A stretch of 64,000 nt of DNA from Sinohyriopsis cumingii. Taxonomy: Eukaryota > Mollusca > Bivalvia > Unionida > Unionidae. The notes below the pieces were generated by a model that ran no database searches, had not been told where the DNA came from, and saw only the letters and a list, made by a program, of their open reading frames with translations. The position numbers and the translations under genes are program-made. The stretch covers positions 161,522,130 through 161,586,129 of the forward strand of contig CM068824.1 of NCBI GenBank assembly GCA_028554795.2. Reading direction: 5' to 3'. Below are positions 13,891 to 29,804 of the stretch, piece by piece (the stretch's first letter is position 1; each line of letters opens with the position of its first letter).

Positions 13891-14906
13891 GTTTTTGGAT
13901 GCAAAAGCGACACTCTAGTCAGAATCAAAAATTATCTTTAATCTTGGCCTAAATGCTGAGAAGAATAGCTAAATATTGAATTAATGTAGACAGTATAAAA
14001 TTCAGTTCTGCACACAACGATTTCACGGCGGACACCCAGTTTGTATTAATGCTTTTTTCGTAATCGCATCACATGAAATACTTCCTAGAGAATGTAACAA
14101 ATTTAACTGTACCTATTAATCGAGTGGACGACTCCTTCCCCCCTTTAAAAAAAGAACAAAATTTAATCGTAGTTAAGAAATAAAAGTGTGATACTAAGTT
14201 TGCTTGAAAGTACCGTCTGCTTGTTTCTCCTTACTTATTGAACCGTGCATACAAACACTTCGTGGTTCCGCAAATCAGACGTTTTCACTCTCAATCATCT
14301 GGAACGCGAGTATGTATGTGTGCGTATGCAAGTTGCCTCCACTTTTGTCGAGTTATCATGCAAAAATTTGCGTTTTTTGTTTTCGTTTATTTATTTGTAT
14401 TTTTCCCCCTTTTTTAGCAATGTAATATAGACCTTAGCCTTACCGACTCACGTTTATTGTGAAGAAACAACATATAAATTTCTGCAACCTGCCAATGAAT
14501 CTCAATTGACATACGAAGTGTAGAAATAAAGCTACTGAAAACAGTCAATTTGTCTTGTGTGTGTCGTAGATTCTTAAGATTCCAAGAGTTCTGTACAGTG
14601 ACGATCGCTAAACGCCAACTCGATTTCCGCGCTTTCATTTTAATGACATTTATCGTGAAGAAATTATCAATTTGCGCCAATTGTTTCGTGTTTACGCCAT
14701 CGCTGGCACCGTTTACTGTGACTTGCGCGCAGGTCACATACGTATTCTATGAATCAATTTCTTTGAAAATTGGGCATAAATAATGATTACTTGAAAATTA
14801 TTGGGGATAATTTGCCCAAGAACTTCCATACTCTGCAAGAATTATATGGACAAATTACTTACTATTTACGCCTAACATGGGGAAAATCGAGCGTCAGCTG
14901 TATAAA

Positions 14907-15012
14907 GGTTAGGTGGAGTTATATACAGGTTAGGTGGAGTTACATACAGGTTAGGTGGAGTTATATACAGGTTAGGTGGAGTTATATACAGGTTAGGTGG
15001 AGTTACATACAG
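14907..15012. repeat. 21-bp tandem repeat, 5 units
   Basis: The unit aggttaggtggagttatata(c) is repeated five times. The length is divisible by three, so it reads as a VRWSYIQ heptad in one frame. Seen directly; no protein function claimed. Confidence 0.9.
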
Positions 15013-18204
<3,192 letters not shown>

Positions 18205-18325
18205 TGCAGCAAAATATATTATACATATATAACGATTTCAAGAAAGAACGAACAAAGGTAAAGGTAAGTCATGTACAAAAAGTTATCGTAAGAAACAGCA
18301 TGATGGTGCTTTTGCTCTTGGTATG

Positions 18326-18327
<2 letters not shown>

Positions 18328-18400
<73 letters not shown>
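18328..18400. repeat. (TA)n microsatellite
   Basis: Second TA run, ~70 bp. Confidence 0.97.
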
Positions 18401-18401
<1 letters not shown>

Positions 18402-20261
18402 CATTGAACATTAAAATTGAAGACATTGTACATTAAAATCTTAGTACAGTCAAGACAGCAATGTTTTATGTGAAGGGTCATTTCAACCTTTTCTCGTGTC
18501 AGTTGGTACATTTTATTTTGGGAGGGGAGCAGCATCTACAGCTAATTTAGAATTGACCCCAGGCATCGCAAATCTCTCCTGGGAAACTAAACATTAAGAT
18601 GCCGACCATACCCGCTTAATGGGAATAGCATGTAGAATAGTCATGTAGCAAAATGAAGTTGGTATGTGTCGTATTTCTCCGATTCTAGGCTGTTAAAATC
18701 TGACGGTAGAGATAATTATCTTGGGGAAAAAATTAGGAACGGCTGATTACGATTGGTTAGTTTAACTTAAGGCGTACACCCTGGAAGAAATCTTGGAAAG
18801 AACAGCATTAAGGTAATTTTTCATGCAATTTTCTATTTTGTTAGTTTTGTTTTATGCAAATGTGTTCGATATGCCTAGGATCCATAATATGCATCGTTTA
18901 TTCGATTTCTTGGAAATCTGTTGGTATGCTAGAGTTGTTGATGCAATTTAGTTCTTTAATTTGATAGTTACTTGTTCATTGATAGAACTGGCTGGTTGCA
19001 TGCGATCCAAATTTTCAGATGTGTAGGATTTCATAAGGTTATATGAATTAATTTCCTTTGTCTGTTAAGACGATACTGATTATCGTGAGTTAACGATAAT
19101 TGCATATTTATATCTAATGTTTTAATGCTTAAAGAATATTGTAGGCTAGGGATTGCCGTTAGCTGGAAGTTAGTGAGTCTTGTGCAATAGTAATCGATAG
19201 CATGTTATTGAGTGGAACTGACTAGGTTGGATATCTAAGGAGTCATGTGGTAGCGTATGCAGAGAGATACGGGAATGCTCGTTTACATGCACCGCTCGCA
19301 TGTTAATTTATTGTCAGTTGTAATGAAGCGAGGGTATGACCTATCTAATTAGGTCAGACTTAGATGTACATTACAGGGGTCGTTCGTAACTAGATAAAAC
19401 GGTTGTACCTAGCTCAAAATACAGTCTAAATTTGCAAGGACCAATAACTTTTATGGTCACCTTATGTCAGGATTAATGCAGTGTTTAGACAGCTATTTTA
19501 TGCTTTCTGAGTATCGAAAGTGAGAGACTTTTACATACATATAGACGGTACAACGAAGACTGAGTGGTAATCTTGTCATTCAGGGAAACATATCTCTGGA
19601 TCAGTCGGAAAGACGGATGTCCGGATAAAAGATCGAGCGATCCGGATAATAGCATCAAGAAATATCAAACATACACATGTGAAGGTGGGAAGACGTGGGA
19701 TACAAGGAGACAAAGACAGAAAGCGACGATAGGTGATGCAAATCAGACGTGGACATTGTGCTCATTGCACCAGTTTCGTTATCATGATGAAATGAATCAA
19801 TAATAGAACACTGCCATTGAAATTTTGTAAACGTAAATTTGTTTGAATTAAAGCTGACACTATTAGTTTATGTCATTAATTAAATTGTCTAAAGGGGGCT
19901 TGTATTGTATTATTTGTCCTCAATAGTTATGTTCAGTTCTCTGTTAACGTTCTATCTATCAACTCATACCAGGCAATACAATCGAAGGATGTGATCCTCA
20001 AGATAACGATAGCCAAAGCTAATTAACCACCCTTCTGTACCTAGAGGGAATATTGTTACAAACAATGAAGTGGTTGAAACTGATAGGGAAATGCTCTGCT
20101 TATCCTGTGTTTTGGCTTGCTCTAGGCACATTACGGTGCTAATGTTGGGAGACTTGGACTCACCGTTAACAATTTATAAGTTAGTATGACATTGAAATTT
20201 TCATAATAATAGATTTAAACTACCAGGTTAAAAGTACGACTAGTATGTACATGTCCAGAAC
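18401..20261. other. No supported gene
   Basis: Moderately AT-rich sequence with scattered short frames. I find no domain, repeat array or RNA gene to report. Confidence 0.4.
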
Positions 20262-20270
20262 TTGTGTGTT

Positions 20271-20339
<69 letters not shown>

Positions 20340-20341
20340 TA
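20262..20341. repeat. (TG)n/(GA)n/(GACA)n compound microsatellite
   Basis: TG run, then GA run, then gaca tetranucleotides in direct succession. Confidence 0.93.
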
Positions 20342-21479
20342 GAGGGATAATGCAATTACGAGAGCATAAGTTTCTGCATGAATAAAAGTGTACGAAAGTA
20401 AGAAAATGTGGGTATTGTCAAACCCGTGTTTAATAAAAACGTATTTGAACAAAATATGTTCATTCTGAAAATCACATCCTGTCACATAAATAAATACAGT
20501 TGTTCCACCAAGAAATACATTCCTCGTCACAAGAGTGATTAGTCACTTTATTAACGTCATTGCAAGTCCATTAGAATTATGAATAATAAACAACAATGTT
20601 AAAATATTTCGCATAATTCATAAAGTTCTCAAGTTCAAACGTGCGAGCAGACACATACTGTTACATAAAAACATGTACCTATACATACACATGTATTTAT
20701 AGACATATTAACTAATAAAATGAACAATGAAATTTCCCTGGACCGGGCACTGCTGGAACGATATGGATGGCTATGATACAGGGGTGGTATCTATAAAGAA
20801 AGAATCTGATTCAAATACCTATGTGGTATCTGAGTTTTAGTGATCCGTATAACAACGTTCTTTACTATTGATGATTACGTCCATTCTATACATACATTTT
20901 ACTCTAATCAATTCAAGACCACAGATCTCACAACCTGCCAAATATCTATCAACCGCACATCTGCATGGTTTCTCTTCGTTAGGTTTCCGTATCGTCAGCA
21001 GTTTTCGCCGTAGAAACTATGCAGATGTACCGTAACACAGGGAATTATTTTAACTACGCCTGTCGAACTATGGTTTCCAGGCACTTTTCGCCAGTACAAT
21101 TGCATCAGCTTTGCCACCATGGCGACATGAACGGTATCTGCCGTGTCCCTTCTTATTCACTGCATTGTGTAATTTACCGGTTTCCTACCGTAAATACTGC
21201 CACTGCAGTCACACCACCAATGTACGCCACTAGATTTTAGTAAGGACTTTATTTTTCATTGGACACTCATTCGGTTTGGACCTGAATTCACTACTAGTGG
21301 ACCATGGCATCATGGAAACTCACTAACACTTTACTCCGTAACGTTTGCTCCTAGTATTTGTCCAGTTATTTCGGGCAAAGGAATATTTCTATTGCACCGA
21401 ATTCCAATAATCAGACAAGTAATACAAAATTCCTTAAAACGGGGCGCTATAACTAAATGCGCAAACTCCATATTTATTA

Positions 21480-22100
21480 CAATACCAAAAGCTTTTTAAA
21501 ATGGTACTAGCAGCTACGTTGAGTGATTTGAGGTTTGTGTTCAGTACATGCAAACTTTATTATTTTCTGCATAGTCGTGTTCATAAAAGGAAATCTATGT
21601 TTCATCGCCTGTGACAATATCATTCAAACGTCTTTTTTTCCACCTAGATTTCGCGATTAGCTGTTTGCTGATTTCAATCAGAATTTGTGTTTGATCAGTC
21701 GTCAACCAATACAGAAACAATCTTGCCCAAAAACTTTTTGAAATTGAAATGATTCACCAGTGTATTAAAAACAGTCGACGAACTAATGTCTATCATAACA
21801 TAAATATTTCCCACTGTTTATCGAGCATCTTCATCAATTTCTCACTGCACAGTTACTTCCCGCTCATCAATCGCAGACAATAGTCTTCCAGAACGTGTGG
21901 CATCTTCCATGGATTCAGGTCTATTTTTAAAGCCATGAAACTATCTCAAAATTGTACGACAGGACAGCGAATTGCATCCGTAAACTTTATCTAACTTATT
22001 CATTATACCGGTCAGGGAGTTTCATAACAGTGTCAGGCTTTATAAAGTATCATCTTTCACGGTAGCAGAATTGTATTCCTTCTTCGACATTTTACGTCAC
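21480..22100 (-). pseudogene. Probable mariner-like transposase relic (N-terminal part)
   Basis: On the minus strand a broken frame reads '...RFHGFKNRPESMEDATRSGR' followed by 'LLSAIDEREVTVQ' (about 21960-21850). This matches the HTH region of mariner-family transposases, where a WFxxFKxG...EDxxRSGRP block precedes the second helix-turn-helix. Stops and frame changes occur throughout. Downstream segments are too decayed to place the catalytic D residues. Confidence 0.45.
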
Positions 22101-22919
22101 TGTCATTTGCCATATTACGTCACAGGTATGTACCTTCAGGTTTTTGGAGGTGCAACTGCAAAACTTTTTGAGAACGTTATTTGATTTATCGATTGGCATT
22201 ATTTGTACTGACGGGTTCAAAGGTACAAAAAAAGTTATGACAATATATATTCATAACTTTTCAAATGCTCTTGTATACGTTTGTCTACAGAGGACGTCAT
22301 ATAACAGATGGGCTGGGCCGGGAAATCGTTATCGTATAGTGATATGGATATTAATGGATTATTAATGTATTCAGACTTATCTACATATGCCTTGCTGTGT
22401 ACAGAATAGAAAATAAATATAGATTAATATTCAGTTTATAAAAATATCCAGCATACACAATATAAATAGGTTGGAAGTTGAAACGGAGCTAGCATTACAC
22501 GACTGTGATCTTAGACAGAGGTAGAGAAAGAAATAATAAAGTTACCTGTACATTTGATCTCTTAGGTGAAACGCCGAGAAGACGTAATTTACAACTTGAG
22601 ATCTAATGACAGCCTTCTTAGACTTCATCAGAGAATAGATTTCTTCACGTGGGCGTGTTTGTTAAAAATTCCTGGTATGAATCTATTTCTAAGATTGCAT
22701 AGAAAGGGAATTGTAAAGCAAAGTCGGGATGCCATTATGCCGTCCTTCCTCTATAGTTAAATTTTGAGCGGAACATCGGAGTCTCACTAGTGCGATTGTA
22801 GATGGGCATATAAATTAATGGTTGTGTAAAACTGAACGGGAAAAATATCATACAAATAATTATAGTGAAATGCTTTATGTGATTTATTTACTGCTGAATT
22901 CCTTCCCCGAATTAAATTG

Positions 22920-23470
22920 TGTTCGAGACATTGTCTAAAACTGAACAAAGTACTTTTTCATCTTTTACATTCTGTGCGAACCAGATACAACCAAGTCCAC
23001 ATCTGAATAGCATGTCATTAACAGTAGCTTTATCTGGCACGTCCAGGTTTGCAGCATAATATAACATTGTCTTCTTGGATATCGGCTATCACCCATTCTA
23101 ATAATCCAATACTGAATACATTTATGATAATAAGTAAATCATAGAGGGCTTTACCACGTGGTAGAAGGGAGTATGTGTATCTCGAACGGTTTAAAAATCT
23201 AGTATTGAGCCTATCATATACCTTTTCAATTGTATTCGACTATTCATACTCCTAAATTTCAGCAGCATAAATTAATGCAGGTGTGATCATAGCAGGAAAT
23301 AGTTTGAAAGCTTCTGTCAGGGAAAATTTGCCTAATTTATTTTGAATAATACGAATGTAGAGACTTATTTGCTTGTATCGCGAGTTCTTGCTTTGCAATC
23401 GTCCAAAACATTTTTAGGAGTGAAATTTAATCACATGTATTAATATCCAGATACGGTTTGGATTTGTTTA
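22920..23470 (-). pseudogene. LINE ORF2 C-terminal relic
   Basis: Minus-strand reading gives 'LIYAAEI' (the LLYGxExW-like block after the RT domain), then 'FLNRSRYTYSLLPRGKALYD' and 'FSIGLLEWVI'. This is the usual layout of the region between RT and the end of L1-type ORF2, where an IEKV...GRxPL block follows. Several stops interrupt it. Confidence 0.45.
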
Positions 23471-23652
23471 CCCCTATGATACCACTTTTTGTTACTCCTC
23501 AAAAATCCACCCTTTCTGAATATATAATTGTAGTTTTATCTAAAGTAACACACATTCAACTATTTTTACAAAATGACTCCACAATTATAATTTGCCTATA
23601 TATAAGTCGATTTTGCAACGGTCAAGAAGCATATAACCGCGCAATAATTATA

Positions 23653-23776
23653 GGTTACTGCATTTGTGTGGGAAAATATGGCCGAATTTTTCTGATGGAA
23701 TACTGCACGACCTTGTGCGTGCAGTATATCCATCCGATAAAACGAGTTCATATTTTCCCATACAAATGCAGTAATC
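23653..23776. mobile_element. Imperfect palindrome, ~124 bp (foldback/MITE-like)
   Basis: The left arm (from ggttactgcatttgtgtggg) is repeated in reverse complement in the right arm ending at 23776, with the arms meeting around the 'acgaccttgtgcgt' centre near 23710. About three quarters of the bases pair. No coding capacity. Consistent with a small foldback element; no target duplication recognised. Confidence 0.5.
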
Positions 23777-25380
23777 ATTTTATTATATGCTCATTTTCTT
23801 TATCTACATAAGGCTTAATTATATAAACAAAATGCACTACAATAAACAAACTAAATGAATGTATACCGCATTCCAAACTAAATACACAAGATGATATTCC
23901 TCATTACACAACAATAAACATTATTAATGCGCACATAACTCCGCCCAGATAAATTTGAACATGTCGCGCGCTAGACATAAGTTTCGAAAGAAAATGGCGT
24001 TTTTGTCTACTTAAAATTGAAATTTGGAGTCATATTGTGAATGAATGCGCATTGCAACAAGTTAAAGTACAATTTCGAAATGTGTAATTATGTTTGAGAA
24101 CTCATGACATGGCTCATGTAATTCGGATTTGCAGAACTAAGAATACATTTTGAGGAAATTAAGGATGTAAAACTGTAAGTATATTTTTGGCCAATCTTAT
24201 TAGCAGCTAAAGGAGACAGTTTATGCCTGGTAACTTGCATGTTATTTGTAGGTACCAAGCAATTTTATGAAATATAGCGTCTATCGCCAAAATCCGAAAC
24301 ATTGTATCAAAAACGTTAACGCGCAATGAAGCAAAGCAGGTGGTATGTGGCAATCCACGAAACAACTGCTTTAGTTCATTCAGAAACAAATTTAATCAAC
24401 CAAAACGTAAAGCGTATGCTACACGAGTGTACATGATTTGTTTACAAAGTAGTTCCTAATACACTGTTGGGCACACGTATCCTGAGCGTGAGTGCAAAAT
24501 GAAGGTGTGCAATATCGTAAAATACTGAACGATTCTGACAATGTAAAGTTAACGGAGAAAAAAAATGTAACGTTATCGTACGGTTACTGCATGTTTTGCG
24601 TGCACATATTTGTTTAATCAGCTTCCAAAACTGGGAGATGTCTGAGCTTGATTCTACTAATTCCTTTTTCTTTTTATGCTTTATATTCTCTATTTTCATG
24701 GGAATCACAATATTGAACCTGTTTATTCTCATTTATGATCCTTCTGATTTTGAATGGAGCTATTACAAACGACATTTATACAGAACATTCTTCTTCATAT
24801 TACGCTCGAATTTCCAATAATGATATTAGGAGTTATCCATGTATACTTTTTCTTTGTGTTAAGCAATAAACTTATTGTGCAGTTTTATATAAGAAGTGAC
24901 ATGTGCCACTTGGAGCCTATAACGGCTGCACAATGTTAAAAGGGTCGAAAGATTATGGACCCAAACGGGAAGTCAACACGGGGAAGGATTATAGGTACAA
25001 CAGAGAAGTTAACCCTGCTGGTAAACTGACTTGTTTACTATCCATCACGTTGTTTCATTATTATTTAAGATATCACTTTTTGATATACTCTCCAAAGCCC
25101 ACTTTTTGATATACTATCAAGCACATCGAATATAATGACTAAAAAACCCACACCTACTATCCAACGAAAATGATAGGTGTGTTTATAGACACGCTTAATA
25201 GATATACATACAAACACACTATCATGCACAAAGATTTGTAGGCACACAATACCCACACCAAGACAGTACACAAAAGAGGAGATTTTTCAGTTTTAGTTGT
25301 GAACATGGCCATATATATAGACATATACATACAATCACATTCATGATTATTCATAATGATTTTTAGGAGTATCTCTTTTG
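23777..25380. other. No supported gene
   Basis: AT-rich sequence between the palindrome and the older Polinton relic. I cannot identify the relic's outer TIR in it. Confidence 0.35.
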
Positions 25381-25395
25381 TTTAGAGATCAAGGT

Positions 25396-25411
25396 AGCCC
25401 TAAAAAGGGTC
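25396..25411 (-). promoter_or_regulatory. Decayed histone-type 3' stem-loop of the older Polinton
   Basis: The minus strand reads gaccctttttagggct followed by ACC and, about 15 nt on, aaaagagata. It matches the stem-loop plus purine element seen five times in the intact element, with one mismatched and one wobble pair in the stem. It follows a TATA box (minus, near 25707) and a very short frame rich in E, K and R, matching the small-gene layout of the main element. Confidence 0.55.
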
Positions 25412-25744
25412 CATTAGTCTATACGTTCTCCTACAGTGGTCGCAACTCCATGTTTGGTCACCACGGGCAGCACATCAGTGTCCACTCCAAGTTGTCTTGG
25501 TGTAGACAATGAGCCTATAACTATGCTCACTGCTCTCCATCAATCAAGTCTCCTCTGTCGACTATTGTTGCTGCTACCGCTCATCCCCCTAATTTTTGTC
25601 TTGTTCCTTCCTATTCCGCATCCTCACATTAACACTCATGCTCTTAGAAATGTCCCTCTCTCTTTTCTGCCGCTCTGTTTTTCTCTTCTCGTAGGCCCAT
25701 ACGGCGTTTATAGCTACCACTCTTTTTACAAGACTTAAGTTGCT

Positions 25745-26754
25745 TTAATCGCTACCACCGTTTCTCACAAGACTTTTCTGGCAAACGCCTTAGCGATATT
25801 TCCAACGAACTTTCATTTTTTGAAATGTACGTTTTGCACTTTATGACGTGTTCTTCGAAAGAGAAAGCGCTCAATATAGTACACGCCCTCTTCTTGCTGA
25901 ATTACTCACTGTAGCTCAGGCAAGTATAAAGTTCCTTCTAACACTTCTTCTCTCATATCTTCAAATTTGTTTCCATTGCCACGAAACAATTAAGGCATCA
26001 AATTAGGTAAATAATTGTATTTCTTCCAGTGTGAATCTCCAATGTTTAACAATCCTCTTTCTGCTTTTGGACGTTCCAAACATTTGATTTAACACTATCG
26101 ATTGCTTTTTTAGGTATCACTCCTGTGGAGTACATCCAATACTAGAATGGTACGATTTATTGAAAGCTGTGACTAAATGTGATAACATGTCGATGTATTT
26201 ACGAATGTTTTGATGTATTAAATATTTCCACATACATTACCTCAAACGTCTTTGGAAACTTTGTAAGTCACTAGCTTTTGACTCAGGAATTTCACTGGTG
26301 AAAAATTGAATGTCATTTTTAAGTTCTTTTTAAAAAGTTGCATTCAGACATTCCATGCCTTTGAAGATGTCGCTAACGTTGTTTGAAAACCAGGTTTAAA
26401 GCGCACACTAACTAAGCATATGTTTTAGAAGTCAAAGGAACTACCCAAGATGAGTTTGAATGCACGTCAATGACACCAAATATATATTTGTAACCTCAAC
26501 TGCATGACGTTAAATCAGAGACATCTACTATATCTGTGCGAGGATCGATGCCTGCTAGATTCGTTTGACTTCTGGAAAGTTTCGTCGAATAGGTTTGTGT
26601 AACGTGTACGTGAAGCGTTATTGTAAACATTGTTTTACAGCTTACACACGTGCACTTTTGAGTTTGGTTTAGCAGCACGATGCAGTTTTGGAATTTCACC
26701 GTAGCTAGCTGCCTGCGTATCGTTGTAATAAATACGGACTAAAAGTATATCCAT
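25745..26754 (-). pseudogene. Polinton integrase relic
   Basis: Starts with a frame resembling the N-terminus of the main element's integrase (ATG at 26754; 'IYYNDTQAASYGEIPKLHRA' versus 'IYYDPCHPAGYAGVQKLYRA'). It continues with 'TKPIRRNFPE', the first catalytic-Asp region ('DIVDVSDLTS'), 'IFGVIDVHSNSSWVVPLTSK' near 26420, a decayed glutamate block near 26170 and a chromodomain remnant 'MKVRWKY' near 25830. Many stops and frame changes. Clearly non-functional. Confidence 0.75.
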
Positions 26755-27014
26755 ACGTTGTGCTGTTTTGTTGTTGCCCCTTGGTAAGTTCACCAACTGC
26801 CAATGATCTTTCTTCGTGTGGTAATGTTTTTATTGCAATGTTTTAAGTGTCCGACGGGTATTTAGTGTAAAGGGTGATAACTGAACAGGGGTGATCTGTT
26901 CTGGTTTCAACGATGTCTTATCTTCTGTTGTTCAATCTTCTGTGGGCAAGGGTGTGGAGATCATCTTTTGGATCCATCCAGTTCTTGATGTAGTTGACAA
27001 CTTGTGTATTTTTA

Positions 27015-27290
27015 ACTGGTGGAGTGTATAAACCTTCTTCTTGTCCTTTCTATTTTATCCTTGGAGCAGTGGTTGTCAACCACATTATTGCTGTTGATAC
27101 ATTTTGTTTTCCTGTATGAGTCGTTTCGTCTGAAGCTATCTGAGGAAACAGTTGAAGACGTTGTAATTTGTTCTGTTTTTGACATATCTGATCGATCCAA
27201 AAAAGACTGTAATTCTTGTTGTAACTGTGACATGAAGTTCCATGGATAACAATCAATCTCACTGAACGAGCAATTTTTCTTATGACTGAT
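27015..27290 (-). pseudogene. Relic of Polinton-conserved 'LQRLQLF' protein
   Basis: Minus-strand frames contain 'LQSFLDRSD' and then, in another frame, 'KLQRLQLFPQIASDET', closely matching 'LLQRLQLFQQKALDET' of the protein at 47982-48606. Function unknown in either copy. Confidence 0.7.
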
Positions 27291-27554
27291 GGTCAGTTTG
27301 TTTTTCACAATATGGCGAAGATCATGAGATCTTTTCATAACCGCTGTATCTGTATTGTGGTCAAAGGCACCGTTCTTTACGAGAACTTCGAATGGTGCTT
27401 TGTGGATCATTTGCTTTCGCAACGGAAGATTGTATTTAGTCGGTGTTGACAAAGCAACCCAAACGTTTCGCTGTGAGAAAGTTTTTTATTTTCCTTTTCC
27501 TGGTTGATGGTTTATTTGGTAGTTGTCGATGATGATGGTGTTACTTTGTGACAT
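27280..27554 (-). pseudogene. Relic of the small Polinton-conserved basic protein
   Basis: Begins at an ATG at 27554 and includes 'LPLRKQMIHKAPFEVLV' and 'VMKRSHDLRHIVKNKLTISH', matching 'PPLRKKLIQSASKEVID' and 'LGKHRHVLRQLVQKKIPLRQ' of the protein at 47532-47933. The GG-LPLLLGPLL tail is not recognisable. Broken by at least one stop near the N-terminus. Confidence 0.65.
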
Positions 27555-27639
27555 GTTTGTTTCAGAAATAAAGAAGCTGAACATTTCTTCCTTTTCTATA
27601 CTAGAATTCGTCTACATGTTTTGACGGCGCTTCTTATCA

Positions 27640-28090
27640 TCTTGACTTGGGTGGTCTCAATGACTAACTCTTGACAGATCTTGTTTTGAGAAATTCAGTA
27701 AATCTTGTAACATGCCTGTTCTGTCTTGGATTATTGTCTTAGTATTGTCTGCAGCAGTAGCCGCACTTAGACCATTTGGAGAAGAAGTCGTCGCCCATAA
27801 GGAGACGTTTCTTTAGAAATGGATTTCAATTTTGCTCAAATTGGGAAACACTTGTTTTGAATCAGGCTCAGTAGGTATCATCACGAAGAAAGAAGTGGAC
27901 GTGCCAGAGGACGCCGTCAGCTACCCATGTTTTCTTAAGTACATGCGTGTTCTGGCGGCTGCACTTATGTTCCTTGCAGCGGATGCTTTTTCTTTGGACT
28001 TTTCTTAGTGCTTTTCTTCTTATTGTTGTTGTTAGAGGATGCACTTACAGCATCACCTCTCTTCTATTTGGTCTGCTGCCATGTAATTCA
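27640..28090 (-). pseudogene. Relic of lysine-rich Polinton core protein (C-terminal part)
   Basis: A lysine/serine block ('KKKSTKKSPKKKHP', near 28010) is followed by 'DRTGMLQDLLNFSKQDLSRV' near 27700, almost the same as the 'ERSGMLQSLLDLSKQELARF' tail of the core protein at 46497-47471. Stops and frameshifts between them show it is dead. Confidence 0.75.
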
Positions 28091-28363
28091 TTTGATTATT
28101 GTGATTCCATTTTAAAGTAAACGAATTATGACACCTCCTAAAGATTGACTTAAATCTGGTTACAAAATGAATTAGTTTTTATTTGCGTCTCAATTCACGG
28201 ATTATCTAGTTGCGATAAGCTACTCTGTGCTTTAAAAAAGCAACATTTTGTTTGATGTGGTATGTGAATAACTGGCGTAGTGCCAAGTAAACCGTCTTTA
28301 TACTTCTTTTAGACTCATCTCTAACAAATGCGAACGTACGTGCGCATGTTCTTTTCGCGACTG

Positions 28364-28680
28364 ATGGTATACAGTCAGTATTCAATTCACTTTATCAGGA
28401 TGATGGTATACAGTCAGTATTCAATTCACTTTATCAGGATGATGGTATACAGTCAGTATTCAATTCACTTTATCAGGATGATGGTATACAGTCAGTATTC
28501 AATTCACTTTATCAGGATGATGGTATACAGTCAGTATTCAATTCACTTTATCAGGATGATGGTATACAGTCAGTATTCAATTCACGTTATCAGGATGATG
28601 GTATACAGTCAGTATTCAATTCACTTTATCAGGATGATGGTATACAGTCAGTATTCAATTCACGTTATCAGGATGATGAG
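28364..28680. repeat. 36-bp minisatellite, ~9 units
   Basis: Unit gatggtatacagtcagtatt + caattcactttatcag, near-identical copies; one t/g variant (cactttatc/cacgttatc) recurs. Lies within the older Polinton relic, in place of the stretch between ATPase and core genes. Confidence 0.95.
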
Positions 28681-28740
28681 CTGGAAAGGAATGCATGATG
28701 AAAATTGTTGGGGAAAAAAAACAAGTAACTGATGTTTTTT

Positions 28741-29800
28741 GATTTTTTAAAACAGACGGAAACGTGGAAATTAAAATGAAAAGGACAGGACCTCCTCCTT
28801 AACACCAATTGCAAAACAAACTTTGTACGAATTCTCCAAAAAATAGGAGTGGTAGGTTTCAAATCAAATATTAAAATAATTCTCTTTGACTTTCTTGAAT
28901 TGAAGTGAAATCCGATTGCCCCTCTTTGAGATTCCATTCACGACACAAGAGATTTTAAATACATTTAGTCTGTCATGGTAGTGTAACAAGAACATAAACA
29001 TATTTATATTTCAAGGTTAGTCTGCAAAATTAAGACACAAAAACAAATGACCCATAACTTAATTAGTAGACAAATAAGGAACAAATTAAATCATAAAGTT
29101 GCATGTAAACAGGCAAAATTGCAGCATTCTCTATTTAAATGCGTCACATTCAGTCTATGTCAGCTTTCTGGTGTTTAGGTTTCTTGCAGTCGGTCTCTGA
29201 TCTCTTCCTTCATTTGTATCTGTACAATACTATTTTCGTTGGATGATATAATGATTTCATCTGTTTCTGTTTTATATGTCAAATTTCTTTGCAGTATAGG
29301 CGTTATGTACTCCACTAAAATAGAATCTAATTCCACTCTCGCTTCTGGGTTTTCACCCATTGATTTTATGTCAGATTCTATTTTTTGTATCAATTTAATT
29401 GCCATAGTGAGCCAAGTCTTGTATCTAAGTATTGAAGCCAAGACTTTTCCAGTACCATACATCCTTCCATTAATAAATCTACTGGAGTAAGCAACTAGCT
29501 ATACACTCTTCTCGGTAGAACAACAAATCCTCCTTCAAACGGAGGTACACAACTATTTTTTCACTGTTCGCAGCACTTTTAAAACGTTTGGATATTTCGT
29601 TCGCAGATACATTATTGGCACACACACACATATAAACATGTCCACACCCACCACATGTCTTCCAAAACTTAATGGAATCATGTCATCTAGTAGAATCAAT
29701 TTTTTTGAGCAATACTTGTAAATCCACTTTGTCTTAAATCCTGTCATTGTTATCCTTTCATGGAATTTTTTGTAACACTGATGACAAACGTTGTGGCATC
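28741..29800. other. Relic interior without recognised genes
   Basis: Within the older Polinton relic by position. Holds a 95-residue minus-strand frame (listed separately) and otherwise nothing I recognise. Confidence 0.35.
29175..29462 (-). CDS. Unrecognised 95-residue frame inside the older Polinton relic
   Basis: Mixed-charge, helix-prone sequence with regular hydrophobic spacing ('MAIKLIQKIESDIKSMGENP'), more protein-like than its surroundings. Position and strand would suit one of the small genes lying between polymerase and core protein in the main element, but I see no clear sequence match. It may be a chance frame. Low confidence. Confidence 0.2.
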   Translation of the reverse strand: MYGTGKVLASILRYKTWLTMAIKLIQKIESDIKSMGENPEARVELDSILVEYITPILQRNLTYKTETDEIIISSNENSIVQIQMKEEIRDRLQET

Positions 29801-29804
29801 AAGA

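Noticed and set aside
13706..13952. YIYIYI/CVCVCV repeat proteins at (TA)n and (TG)n tracts, also at 10663, 18075, 33640 and 62786
   Set aside because: Translations of microsatellites on both strands.
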